A stretch of 64,000 bases of DNA from Arthrobacter sp. CDRTa11 (GTDB lineage Bacteria; Actinomycetota; Actinomycetes; Actinomycetales; Micrococcaceae): assembly GCF_026427775.1 (NCBI RefSeq), contig NZ_CP044532.1, positions 5,084,001 to 5,148,000 of the forward strand, given 5' to 3'. Positions 49,304 through 57,091 of the stretch are shown piece by piece. The stretch's first letter is position 1. Each line of letters starts with the position of its first letter. Below the pieces are notes generated by a model. It searched no databases and had not been told where the DNA came from. It saw nothing but the letters and a program-made list of their open reading frames with translations. Made by a program: the position numbers and the translations under genes.

Positions 49304-51292
49304 TTAGCCGGCGGCAGTCAGGAATTCCTTCAGCAGGGGCCCGGACGTGGTGGCTCCGAGGCCGCCGTCCTCCACGAAAACAGCCACCGCAAGGTCACCG
49401 TGCACGGCCACAATCCATGCGTGGGTTTTGGGCGGGTTCTCGTTGCCGAACTCGGCGGTTCCTGTTTTGGCTGCCACGGGCGCTCCCGGGACGCTGGCCA
49501 GGAACCCTGCATGGCCGGAGGTGACCACGGCCCGCATCATGTCCGCCAGTGCCGCAGCTTCCTCCTTGGTGATGGGCTTGTCGGATGCCTTGGACGGCGC
49601 CTCGGGCGTAACAGTCGACGTCGGCTGCCCGGCTTCAGCGCTCGGCTCGCCGGCAGTGTCGGCGGCGGGAGCACCGGCGTCGGGGTTCAGGACGAGCTGC
49701 GGTGAAACCGGCGCCCCCTTGGCCACTGATCCGGCCATCATGGCAGCGGCCAGCGGTGACAGCAGGACCTTGCCCTGCCCGATCATGGAGGCTGCATGTT
49801 CGGTGCCTGCAGCCTCACCTGGGACCGAGCCGAGGAAGGCATCCGCGCCAAGGGTGGGGGCTTCCACCGCCACTCCCATGGCCATTGCGGCAGCTTCTAG
49901 CTGCGCCTGGGTGACGTTGTCACGGGCCGCGATGAACGCCGTGTTGCAGGAGTGGGCAAAGGCATCGCGGAGCGTGACGGAGCCCAGTGAGCCGGCGGGA
50001 TAGCCCTCGGCGTTCTTGAAGGTCCGGCCATCGACGGTGAGCGTAGGTGTGCACTCCACTTTTGAATCCGGAGTCATGCCGTTGCGGAGCATGGCCAACG
50101 AATCGATCATCTTGAAGGTGGACCCAGGGGCGTACTGGCCCAGCATCGCTGTGTTGTAGCCGTTGCTGCCGGGCCCGGAGGCGGCCGCCAGGACGGCACC
50201 TGAGGAGGGACGGACGGCAACGATGGCCGACGCCGGGCCCACCTTCGCCAGGACGGTTTCCGCCAGAGCCTGCAGGTTCGGATCAAGGGTGGTCTTCAAC
50301 GGCGTGCCAGGTGTGGGCGCCACCTCGAAAACAACCCGCCGGGGATCGGGGCGGGCGGCTTGGATCTCCTCCTGCGTGAGGCCGGCGCGCTGGGCCCGGA
50401 TCACTACCGCATCCGTGCCGCGGAGTTGGGCGTCGTACTGCTGCTGCAGTCCCCCTGTGCCAGTCACGTCACCGGCGGTCAGGGCGCCGTCGGATGCTTC
50501 AATCTGTTCGGCATTAGCCTCGCCGACAGAACCAAGCACTGCCCGCGCGAAGGTGCGGCTGGGCGCGAGCGGCAGGGTTGCCGGGATGGCCCGGGCGCCG
50601 GGTATCGCGGCGATCTGCTGGTCGGTGATGGTGCGGCCCTCCTCACGAAGGGTGATCGCCGAAACGAAGGCCTCGGGGCCGGAAGCGGCCACCTGCTGAG
50701 CGAAGGCGGCGGGATCCACGCCCACCAGTTCCGCCAGCTTCGTCGCCGACGCCGCAGGGTCTGCTGATCCCAGCTGGGGCTTGTCAATGCCGACATTAAC
50801 CACGGGGCGGTACGTGACCAGCTTGGCGTCACCGGCGCCCAGAATGTCCGCTCGCGGCGGGGACTGGGAGTCCTTGGTGAGGATTTCGCCGTCGGCCAGG
50901 CCCGGCACCAATGCGGCAGGCTCCCACGCCGTCAGCCACCTATCGCCCGACTTGTTGAGTTTGGCGGAGACTGTGTACTTCCACTCAGCGCCACTGATCT
51001 TCCAGGTGTAGTTCAGCGGAACGGCGGCGGTATCGCCCTCCACCGTCACCTCACCGGCTTCAACCGCCGGCTTCTCCGGATCGAGTGCTTTGAAAACCTC
51101 AAGGAGCTGCTCGTTGGCGGCCGCGGAGTCCTTTCCGTCAAAGGCAACGGAGCCGACGTCGAGCGCGGAAACTGCCGCCGCAAGCTGCCCGGCGGCGTCC
51201 CTCGCACCGGCTTTGCCGTCGTCGCACGCAACCAAGGAGGTGCCGAGAATAAGTCCAATGATGGCAAGTGTCAGTTTTTTTGAGTTCCCCAC
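49304..51292 (-). CDS. Penicillin-binding protein with MecA-type N-terminal domain (class B transpeptidase lipoprotein)
   Basis: 662 residues from GTG 51292; the longer frame to 51457 overlaps the HxlR gene, so I reject it. The start is close to a CATAAT box (seven bases upstream), suggesting a leaderless transcript. Signal: KLTLAIIGLILGTSLVAC, a lipobox. Residues about 25-150 are an NTF2-like MecA_N domain, then the PBP dimer domain (TLDPNLQALAETVLA) and a transpeptidase with the motifs PGSTFKM (SxxK), HSCNTAF (SxN) and AAKTGTAEFG (KTG). It cross-links peptidoglycan on the outer face. MecA-like N-domains occur in low-affinity PBPs, but resistance cannot be inferred. Confidence 0.9.
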   Translation of the reverse strand: MGNSKKLTLAIIGLILGTSLVACDDGKAGARDAAGQLAAAVSALDVGSVAFDGKDSAAANEQLLEVFKALDPEKPAVEAGEVTVEGDTAAVPLNYTWKISGAEWKYTVSAKLNKSGDRWLTAWEPAALVPGLADGEILTKDSQSPPRADILGAGDAKLVTYRPVVNVGIDKPQLGSADPAASATKLAELVGVDPAAFAQQVAASGPEAFVSAITLREEGRTITDQQIAAIPGARAIPATLPLAPSRTFARAVLGSVGEANAEQIEASDGALTAGDVTGTGGLQQQYDAQLRGTDAVVIRAQRAGLTQEEIQAARPDPRRVVFEVAPTPGTPLKTTLDPNLQALAETVLAKVGPASAIVAVRPSSGAVLAAASGPGSNGYNTAMLGQYAPGSTFKMIDSLAMLRNGMTPDSKVECTPTLTVDGRTFKNAEGYPAGSLGSVTLRDAFAHSCNTAFIAARDNVTQAQLEAAAMAMGVAVEAPTLGADAFLGSVPGEAAGTEHAASMIGQGKVLLSPLAAAMMAGSVAKGAPVSPQLVLNPDAGAPAADTAGEPSAEAGQPTSTVTPEAPSKASDKPITKEEAAALADMMRAVVTSGHAGFLASVPGAPVAAKTGTAEFGNENPPKTHAWIVAVHGDLAVAVFVEDGGLGATTSGPLLKEFLTAAG

Positions 51293-51362
51293 CCGCGCTA
51301 TTATGCCCCGTTTCTGCAGGGCTTCGGACCGGGCGAACCTGTTGGTCCGCGTTGGGAGGTTC

Positions 51363-51806
51363 TCAACCCAGGCGGGCGGCATCCTGGGCATCATCGTAGG
51401 CATCACGTGCATCCAGGATGGTGGGCACGTTGTCCTCGGCCCAGCGGCGAAGCGCAATGAGGGGTTCCAGGAGGGAGCGGCCCAAGGCGGTCAGTTCGTA
51501 GTCCACCCGGGGAGGGACCTGGGCAAAAACCTGCCTGGTGATCAGACCGTCCCGCTCGAGGGTCCGGAGCGTCTGCGTCAGAACCTTGGGTGTGACAAAG
51601 TAGACCATTTTCCTCAGTTCAGAGAACCTGACCGGGCCGTCCGCCAAAACCTGGATGACCAGGGAAGCCCACTTGTCCCCGATGCGCTGAAAGACCACAC
51701 GGGAGGGACAGTCCGGCTCAAATACGTCAAAGGCGGGAGAGCTGTAGGCGCGGGAGTTGGAGGCGGGGGAGTTGGCGGCAGCGGCCCCGGTCTGCATGGT
51801 TTCCAT
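51363..51806 (-). CDS. HxlR family transcriptional regulator
   Basis: 147 residues from ATG 51806. A longer frame to 51890 would run into the divergent gene. The winged helix reads CPSRVVFQRIGDKWASLVIQVLADGPVRFSELRKMVYFVTPKVLTQTLRTLERDGLITRQVFAQVPPRVDYELTALGRSLLEPL, the classical HxlR pattern with an N-terminal Cys (C-P-S) that in relatives such as YodB/HypR can sense oxidants or electrophiles. It is divergent from the NAD(P)-binding gene at 51889 and a palindrome between them (51835-51851) is its likely operator. Confidence 0.92.
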   Translation of the reverse strand: METMQTGAAAANSPASNSRAYSSPAFDVFEPDCPSRVVFQRIGDKWASLVIQVLADGPVRFSELRKMVYFVTPKVLTQTLRTLERDGLITRQVFAQVPPRVDYELTALGRSLLEPLIALRRWAEDNVPTILDARDAYDDAQDAARLG

Positions 51807-51834
51807 GGGGTAACTGAGTTCCTTTGAAGCTATC

Positions 51835-51851
51835 AGTATCCACTGGATACT
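51835..51851. promoter_or_regulatory. Palindromic operator between hxlR-type gene and NAD(P)-binding gene
   Basis: agtatcca (51835-51842) and tggatact (51844-51851) are perfectly inverted around one base. HxlR dimers bind short dyads like this in the divergent gap they share with their target. The dyad is 29 bp from the regulator start and 38 bp from the 51889 start, so binding would block both promoters. Confidence 0.7.
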
Positions 51852-51888
51852 TTGGACCTCGTCAGCGTAGCAACCACGAAGGAGAATC

Positions 51889-52494
51889 ATGAAAATTGCA
51901 GTTTATGGAGCCACGGGCATGATCGGCAGCCAGATCGTCAATGAGTCATTGACCCGCGGCCATCAGGTAACGGCCATCTCCCGCTCGGGCGCGGACGTGT
52001 CCGGCGCAGAATCTGTCGCAGCCCACCTCGCAGACGAAAGCACCTTCGCGGAAATCGCCAAGGATCACGACGCCGTTGTCCTCGCTACGGGACCCAGCCG
52101 CACCGGCGGGGACCACGGCGAATGGCTCGCAGCGATGGATACCGCGTACAGCAACGCTGAAGGGACCCGCCTCCTCATTGTGGGCGGCGCCGGCTCCCTG
52201 GAGATCGATGGCGTTCGGCTGGTCGATTCACCCGACTTTCCCGAAGCCTACAAAGCAGAGGCACTAACCCACGCAGCCGCCCTCAATGCTGTCCGGAAGG
52301 CTTCCGAGTCCCTGGACTGGACGGTATTTGCCCCGGCTCCCCTCATCCAGCCGGGCGAACGCACTGGCACGTATGTCACTGCCAAGGATTCCCCTGCAGG
52401 TGGCAGCATCTCCAGCCAGGACTATGCCGTTGCATTGCTCGATGAGATCGAAACGCCTGCCCACCGCCGGGCACGCTTCACCGCCGCAAACTAG
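51889..52494 (+). CDS. NAD(P)-binding protein, atypical SDR (NmrA/YwnB-like)
   Basis: 201 residues, ATG 51889 with AAGGAG upstream. The N-terminal MKIAVYGATGMIGSQIVNESLTRGHQVTAISRSG is the SDR-a5/NmrA nucleotide-binding start (G-A-T-G-x-x-G). The middle shows VVLATGP and LLIVGGAGSLEIDG, and the late segment SLDWTVFAPAPLIQPGERTGTYV is common to the YwnB-type group. These proteins are thought to be NADPH-dependent or redox-sensing oxidoreductases. Divergent to the HxlR gene with a shared operator, so probably induced by the electrophile or redox cue sensed there. Confidence 0.88.
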   Translation: MKIAVYGATGMIGSQIVNESLTRGHQVTAISRSGADVSGAESVAAHLADESTFAEIAKDHDAVVLATGPSRTGGDHGEWLAAMDTAYSNAEGTRLLIVGGAGSLEIDGVRLVDSPDFPEAYKAEALTHAAALNAVRKASESLDWTVFAPAPLIQPGERTGTYVTAKDSPAGGSISSQDYAVALLDEIETPAHRRARFTAAN

Positions 52495-52507
52495 TACGCA
52501 CACCTTC

Positions 52508-52562
52508 GCGCGAACGAACACTTGAGGCCCCGCGAGACGGGGCCTCAAGTGTTCGTTCGCGC
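52508..52562. terminator. 25-bp perfect hairpin between convergent genes
   Basis: The arms 52508-52532 and 52538-52562 pair without a single mismatch around a 5-base loop (CGAGA). It begins 13 bp after the stop at 52494 and ends 4 bp before the stop at 52567 of the gene on the other strand. It thus works as a bidirectional terminator for both genes, although neither side has a clear T-run. Such long perfect stems can also be REP-like elements. Confidence 0.7.
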
Positions 52563-52566
52563 CGGC

Positions 52567-54006
52567 TCAGAGGCCGAGGTGCGGGACGGGCAGTCCGAAT
52601 ATGTCCTTGAGTGCATGTTTTGCCGCGAAGAACCCGGGCATTCCGGTGACGCCCGGGCCCGGGGGCGTGGAAGAGGAACAGAGATAGATCCCGCGTAAGG
52701 GTGTTCGCCACGGGACGGGGGAAACCACAGGCCGCTGCAGCAATCCGCGCACATCCATGGCGCCGGCGCTAAAGTCGCCGCCAATATAGTTCCTGTTGTA
52801 CCGGGCAAGTCCAGCGGCCGTTGTCACATGAGTCTGGACCACCACATCGAGGAATCCTGGGGCAAACCTTTCCAACTGGGCCGTGACCGCCTCGCCCATG
52901 TCCCGGTCTGATCCGGCCGGCACATGGCAGTACGTCCAAAGGATGTGCCGGCCTGCCGGCGCCCGGCCGCTGTCAAACGGCGAGGGCTGCGCCGCGAGCA
53001 CGTACGGCCGTTCGGGATGCCTGCCGGACGACACCTCGTTCTCCGCGTGAGCGAGCTCCGCCCGCGTTCCTGCGACGTGCACGGTCCCCGCACCTGCCAG
53101 TTCACGGGCTGCCCATGGGACAGGTCCGGACAGGATGAAGTCCACTTTGCAGGAACCGTTGCCATAGCGAAAGGATTCCAGGGATCGCCGGTATGCCGTG
53201 GGGAGATCCGCCCCTGCCAGGTTCAGCAGTCCTTGGGGGGCAACGTCCAGGAGAATGGCACGGGGGGCACCAAGGTCCTTGATGTTGTCTACCGGTGTTC
53301 CTGTATGGATCGCGCCGCCGTGGGCTTTAATGTCCGCAGCGAGTGCTGCGGCGATGGAGGCTGATCCGCCAACAGGAATCGGCCAGCCCTGAGCATGTGC
53401 CAGCGCGGTGAGCATCAGCCCGGCAGCCGAAGCCGCCAGCGACGGAAGGTGCGATACCGCGTGCGCAGCGACCCCGCTGAGCAGCGTGGGCGCGAGGTCC
53501 TCCCGAAACCTGGCATTCCACAGCGGCGATCCCTGTTCAAGCGTCCTGAGGCCGAAGAGGACTGCCGCGAGCGGATCCCGGGGCATCCGCAGGAGCTGAT
53601 GCTGGGTGAAGTCCATGACGCCGCCGATGCGGCTCACGAGCGGGCGCATCAGGTTCCGGTACGCGGCACCGTCCTGCCCCAGTCCGTCAGCCGTCCGGTC
53701 CAGGGATCGGTAGGCAAGGGCCGCACGGCCGCCGTCGAGCGGTGATCCAAAGGAAAGATCAGGAACCACCAGATCCACCCGCCGGGCCAGCTCAAAATCC
53801 CGGAAGAACGGCGAGGCCAGCGCCATGGGATGAACGGACGAGCAAACATCATGGAAGTGCCCGGGCTGCATCAGTTCTACGGTTCGGGTCCCCCCGCCAA
53901 ACGTTCCTGCGGCCTCGTAGACCTCAACGGAAAGGCCCGCCCGGGCCATCACTGCGGCGGCGGCCAGCCCGTTGGGGCCGGAACCAACAACGGCCACGTC
54001 AGGCAT
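52567..54006 (-). CDS. FAD-dependent oxidoreductase of the phytoene-desaturase-like type
   Basis: 479 residues, ATG 54006. FAD-binding start VAVVGSGPNGLAAAAVMARAGLSVEVYEAAGTFGGGTRT (G-x-G-x-x-G and the acidic end of beta 2). Later QGWPIPVGGSASIAAALAADIKAHGGAIHTGTPVDNI is the usual phytoene-desaturase/NAD(P)-binding carotene pattern, and the C-terminal GDFSAGAMDVRGLLQRPVVSPVPWRTPLRGIYLCSSSTPPGPGVTGMPG is the second FAD motif. It oxidises or isomerises a hydrophobic compound. No carotenoid genes are adjacent, so the substrate is unknown. Its start overlaps the stop of the GT87-like gene by eight bases. Confidence 0.9.
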   Translation of the reverse strand: MPDVAVVGSGPNGLAAAAVMARAGLSVEVYEAAGTFGGGTRTVELMQPGHFHDVCSSVHPMALASPFFRDFELARRVDLVVPDLSFGSPLDGGRAALAYRSLDRTADGLGQDGAAYRNLMRPLVSRIGGVMDFTQHQLLRMPRDPLAAVLFGLRTLEQGSPLWNARFREDLAPTLLSGVAAHAVSHLPSLAASAAGLMLTALAHAQGWPIPVGGSASIAAALAADIKAHGGAIHTGTPVDNIKDLGAPRAILLDVAPQGLLNLAGADLPTAYRRSLESFRYGNGSCKVDFILSGPVPWAARELAGAGTVHVAGTRAELAHAENEVSSGRHPERPYVLAAQPSPFDSGRAPAGRHILWTYCHVPAGSDRDMGEAVTAQLERFAPGFLDVVVQTHVTTAAGLARYNRNYIGGDFSAGAMDVRGLLQRPVVSPVPWRTPLRGIYLCSSSTPPGPGVTGMPGFFAAKHALKDIFGLPVPHLGL

Positions 54007-55465
54007 GGCTCCTCGCCCTCCACGGAAGGACAGACTCGGCCGGGCGGCCTACAGCGATCCTCAGCCAGTCGGGAGCGCCGTCAAAAGGACCGCCGTGGGG
54101 GTCATCCAGATCATGCCTGCGGATGGGATCGTACGTCGGCTCGTATATGTCCCACACCACCCTGAACATAAGATATGCCGTTGCAAGCATATGGGCCGCT
54201 ACGGCGAAAACGTAGTAGGGCATGTCTATATTGTGCTGCGACGGGCCGTTGCTGGTCACCTGTCCGAGGTACATCCAGATGGCTGCCCAGTGCAGGCCTT
54301 CTATGCCTTGCCAGACCAGGAAATCCCGCCACCGGGGCCTTGCGAGGGCCAGGAGGGGGATCAGCCAGATCACGAACTGCGGTGAGTAGACCTTGTTGGT
54401 GAGGATAAAGGCCGCCACGATCAGGAAAGCGAGCTGTGCTATCCGCGGACGCCGCGCGGCCGTCAGTGCTACCACCGCTATCCCGATGCAGGCCAGCACG
54501 AAAATATTCAGGGCAAGGGCGTTGATGCTCTCGGCGTCCAGGATCTTCCAGCGGAGCCTCTCCGCCACCAGGTTGTAGGCGAACCAGGGCGAGCTGTAGC
54601 CGGCCGGCCGGTCTTCCGTGAACTGGTAAAAGTACCGCCAGCCGGAGGGGTTTATCGCCGCGATGGGAACGTTCACCGCGAGCCAGGACACCAGCGCGGC
54701 GCCGCCGGTCACCAGGAACGCCCTGATACGGCCGGTGCGCAGAGCGAGAAGCAGAATCGCACCGAAGATCAGCACTGGATAAAGCTTCGTGGCGGTGCCC
54801 AACCCCATCAGGACCCCGGCAATGAGCAGCCGTTCCTTCGAAAAGAAGTACATTCCCAGGGCCAGCATTCCCACAGCCCACATGTCCCAGTTGATGGTCC
54901 CGGCGAAGACGATGCCAGGGGCCAGCGCCACCATGGCCGCATCCCAGGGCCGGCGGTTCGACATACGCGCAGTAGCCAGCACCGTGACGATCCAGACAGC
55001 GGCAATCAGGGTGGCATTGATGTCGTAATACCCCAGGATGCGGTCATCGCTCACCCCTTGGCCGGGAACCAGAAAGGCTGTTGCTCCGGCGATCAGGCCC
55101 ATCAGGACCGGGTACTCAAAGAGGCTTCCCTGGCTAAAGAACGGAAAGGTCCCCTCCCCAAGGCCCCGGTTACGGAAGAGTTCTGGAAAGTCGGAGTAGC
55201 ACGTCGCGTAAAACTGGCTGGGGGACTCCCACCCATTGGCACGGCAATAGCCTTTGATGCCAATGCCCGCCAGCGCGGCGATGACCGTCAGGATGATCAG
55301 TACCCGTTCCACGGTGAATATCCCTGGTGAAACAACCCCGGGGGCCGATCGGGTACCCATTGGTCCACCGATCAGCTCGGTGAAGTTCCTCAGCAGCAGA
55401 TCGCTGCGGCTAGGAACCACCAGCCGGGTGCGTCGTCGGTTCGCCGGCGGTCTGGTCTCCTGCAT
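53999..55465 (-). CDS. GT87-like integral membrane mannosyltransferase (DUF2029 type)
   Basis: 488 residues from ATG 55465. The frame is open to 55585 but that part lacks a ribosome binding site. Twelve or so hydrophobic segments, with a first loop GIKGYCRANGWESPSQFYATCYSDFPELFRNRGLGEGTFPFF and the block FSKERLLIAGVLMGLGTATKLYPVLIFGAILLLALRTGRIRAF. The T-K-L-Y-P motif is diagnostic of polyprenyl-phosphomannose-dependent GT87 transferases (PimE-like). It would act on the outer leaflet, adding mannose to a lipid or cell-wall glycan. It is upstream of, and coupled to, the FAD enzyme, but a common pathway is not obvious. Confidence 0.85.
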   Translation of the reverse strand: MQETRPPANRRRTRLVVPSRSDLLLRNFTELIGGPMGTRSAPGVVSPGIFTVERVLIILTVIAALAGIGIKGYCRANGWESPSQFYATCYSDFPELFRNRGLGEGTFPFFSQGSLFEYPVLMGLIAGATAFLVPGQGVSDDRILGYYDINATLIAAVWIVTVLATARMSNRRPWDAAMVALAPGIVFAGTINWDMWAVGMLALGMYFFSKERLLIAGVLMGLGTATKLYPVLIFGAILLLALRTGRIRAFLVTGGAALVSWLAVNVPIAAINPSGWRYFYQFTEDRPAGYSSPWFAYNLVAERLRWKILDAESINALALNIFVLACIGIAVVALTAARRPRIAQLAFLIVAAFILTNKVYSPQFVIWLIPLLALARPRWRDFLVWQGIEGLHWAAIWMYLGQVTSNGPSQHNIDMPYYVFAVAAHMLATAYLMFRVVWDIYEPTYDPIRRHDLDDPHGGPFDGAPDWLRIAVGRPAESVLPWRARSHA

Positions 55466-55611
55466 GCTTTCGAGCTTACCCGGGTGGCTGCCACCCGGGG
55501 CGATCGAACCGTTCGCCGGAACCGCACGAAACTCCCGACGCCGGCCTGGCCGGTACAGGACACGGGTACCAAAAGGCGCGCTCACCTGAATGGCAGAAGG
55601 AGGCCCGGACT

Positions 55612-55647
55612 TAAAAGGGGGAGCCCACGCGTTGCCGCGTGGGCTCC
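55612..55647 (-). terminator. Intrinsic terminator after the small gene at 55710
   Basis: ggagcccacgcg (55620-55631) and cgcgtgggctcc (55636-55647) form a perfect 12-bp stem with a 4-base loop. On the minus strand it is followed by a C-run and then TTTT (55616-55613). It separates the micro-ORF at 55710 from the GT87-like gene. Confidence 0.85.
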
Positions 55648-55709
55648 TGGCGGATTCCTGCCGATACTGGCCATTAGCTCCTCCTAGGCGAACGAAGAGG
55701 GCTGCGGCA

Positions 55710-55934
55710 TCAGTTCAGGCCGCGCATCTGCTGGTGCATCAGTAAGAAGACGTACTCACGGTGTGCGTTCAACAGTTCCGCGTTGAACTCACGGGGTTGT
55801 TCACGGATGGGTTTGCGCCGGGAAAACAGTGCCTTCTGGATCTTCTTGATCATGGTGGTTTCACCTCCTTTCGCTGGGTCTGCAGCCTGGTTGACGGGCT
55901 GGGAATGTGGTGCAGCAGGTATCGTGGCGGTCAT
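55710..55934 (-). CDS. Small protein with two candidate starts (74 or 47 residues)
   Basis: The frame gives 74 residues from ATG 55934 (GAGG six bases upstream, TATATT at 55958-55963 as a fair -10). An internal ATG at 55853 is preceded by AAAGGAGGTGA, an 11-base perfect complement of the 16S 3' end, at 7-base spacing, and gives 47 residues: MIKKIQKALFSRRKPIREQ then PREFNAELLNAHREYVFLLMHQQMRGLN. The 47-residue form is basic at the N-terminus and helical with an aromatic-aliphatic centre; no membrane helix. It may be made in both forms. No family recognised. Followed by a strong terminator, which supports a real, independently expressed gene. Confidence 0.6.
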   Translation of the reverse strand: MTATIPAAPHSQPVNQAADPAKGGETTMIKKIQKALFSRRKPIREQPREFNAELLNAHREYVFLLMHQQMRGLN

Positions 55935-56202
55935 TTGTTTCCTCGGATCTTCAGCGGAATATAATTGGGCACAGCAAATAGAGCCCTTTATAGTCGCGAC
56001 AATAGAGAACTGAATTTAGGCAAAGAAATGCCCGGTGCTAATTATCGATGTTTCGCAAAGTGCGAAAAGAGGCCCCTGAGGCTATGGCGCGGCAGACCCA
56101 ACAAGAAGCTGGTTCTGAACTATGGGGTGCTGCGCAACCGCGGGGTTCCGCCTGGATCGTGTGCTGACGGCCAACCACCCTGCTACGGGGGGCTATGAAG
56201 GG

Positions 56203-56239
56203 GCTATTGCTCCACTGATGCGTACATCAGGAGCTATAG
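56203..56239 (-). terminator. Hairpin downstream of the 31-residue micro-ORF
   Basis: A stem with a 6-bp core (ctgatg, 56215-56220; catcag, 56225-56230), extended by gctc/gagc after a 2-base bulge and by ctat/atag. It lies directly after the stop at 56243 on the minus strand. There is no U-tract, so it may be a 3' UTR structure or a weak terminator. Confidence 0.45.
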
Positions 56240-56242
56240 GTC

Positions 56243-56338
56243 CTAAGAGTCAGTTCGTCGATCAAGATGGCGCGCAAAAGCGACAGGGGCCGGGGACGCG
56301 GTGATGTTCATCTTCCATCCGCTAGTCAAAGTAATCAT
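56243..56338 (-). CDS. Possible 31-residue micro-ORF with strong ribosome binding site
   Basis: ATG 56338 is preceded by AAAAGGAGGTTGGGAAA, with AGGAGG eight bases from the start. The predicted peptide begins MITLTSGWKMNITASPAPV and ends RHLDRRTDS. It shares with its neighbour at 55710 the strong ribosome binding site, the minus-strand orientation and a hairpin after the stop. The island from about 55860 to 56500 is AT-richer than the flanks. The sequence resembles no family I know and lacks signal peptide or membrane features. It could be a bioactive or regulatory peptide or a chance ORF; confidence is modest. Confidence 0.4.
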   Translation of the reverse strand: MITLTSGWKMNITASPAPVAFARHLDRRTDS

Positions 56339-56506
56339 TTTCCCAACCTCCTTTTCCGCTAAGCCGTTGCACCAGCTGACTGGCCGCGCAACGTGCGCCG
56401 TGACCCCGGCAAGACGCTCTGGGGTCAGAAATAAAATTACACTAGGAGTGCTTCGGTTCGCCACTCAATTCATGAATATTTCAAAAGAATTTTGTAAATA
56501 AGGTAA

Positions 56507-57091
56507 TTAGAGTCCCCAGCGGACAATGGCGGGGGTCTTTTTGTCCCAGCCCAGGGTGCAGACTTTTGCTGTTCCCAGAATGAAATGCCTGCCTTCGCTG
56601 GGCGGAAGTTCAAGCCAGCGGGCAGTCAGGATTCGGGAGAAATGACCGTGCGCCACAATGAGCACATTATCCAGGCCTGACTCGAGGACCCTGGCCACAA
56701 TCTTGTCAGCGCGGGCAGCAACCTCGTCCAGGGTTTCCCCGTTGGGCACCCCGTGCGTCCAGATCAGGTAGTCAGGGTTGTCCTTGCGGATCAGGTCAGA
56801 GCTGACACCTTCATAGTCGCCATAGTTCCATTCCACGGCGAGGGGTTCGTGCTGGGCGTCGGGGAAGCCCGCCAGTTCAGCAGTGCGCCGGGCCCTGCGC
56901 AGGGGCGACGTCAGCACCAGGTCAAAGTCCACCGGGTCCAGGACCTTCCGGGCTTCAACGGCCTGCTGTTCACCCTCCACGGTCAGCGGCAGGTCGGTCA
57001 GGCCTGTGTACTGGCCGCTCTTGGACCACTCGGTTTCGCCGTGGCGCAGGATCCAGAGCTGGGGTCGGGGCGCAATCATCGGGATGTTCAC
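56507..57091 (-). CDS. Histidine phosphatase (phosphoglycerate-mutase-like)
   Basis: 194 residues; GTG 57091 overlaps the previous stop (GTGA). The catalytic motif LWILRHGETEWSKSGQYTGLTDLPLTVEG contains R-H-G-E-T-E-W with the phosphoryl-accepting His; later SPLRRARRTAEL, EWNYGDYEG and VAHGHFSRIL complete the active site. This is a cofactor-independent-of-bisphosphate type phosphatase rather than a glycolytic mutase (no large insert). Small-molecule or protein phosphatase; substrate unknown. Coupled to the CCA-adding enzyme gene upstream. Confidence 0.92.
   Translation of the reverse strand: MNIPMIAPRPQLWILRHGETEWSKSGQYTGLTDLPLTVEGEQQAVEARKVLDPVDFDLVLTSPLRRARRTAELAGFPDAQHEPLAVEWNYGDYEGVSSDLIRKDNPDYLIWTHGVPNGETLDEVAARADKIVARVLESGLDNVLIVAHGHFSRILTARWLELPPSEGRHFILGTAKVCTLGWDKKTPAIVRWGL

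Noticed and set aside
52497..52562. Hairpin considered as a tRNA-like or attachment site
   Set aside because: The stem is fully double-stranded with no cloverleaf features and no integrase gene nearby.
55860..56500. AT-rich island considered as a prophage or insertion-sequence remnant
   Set aside because: No integrase or transposase fragment, terminal inverted repeats or target duplication seen.
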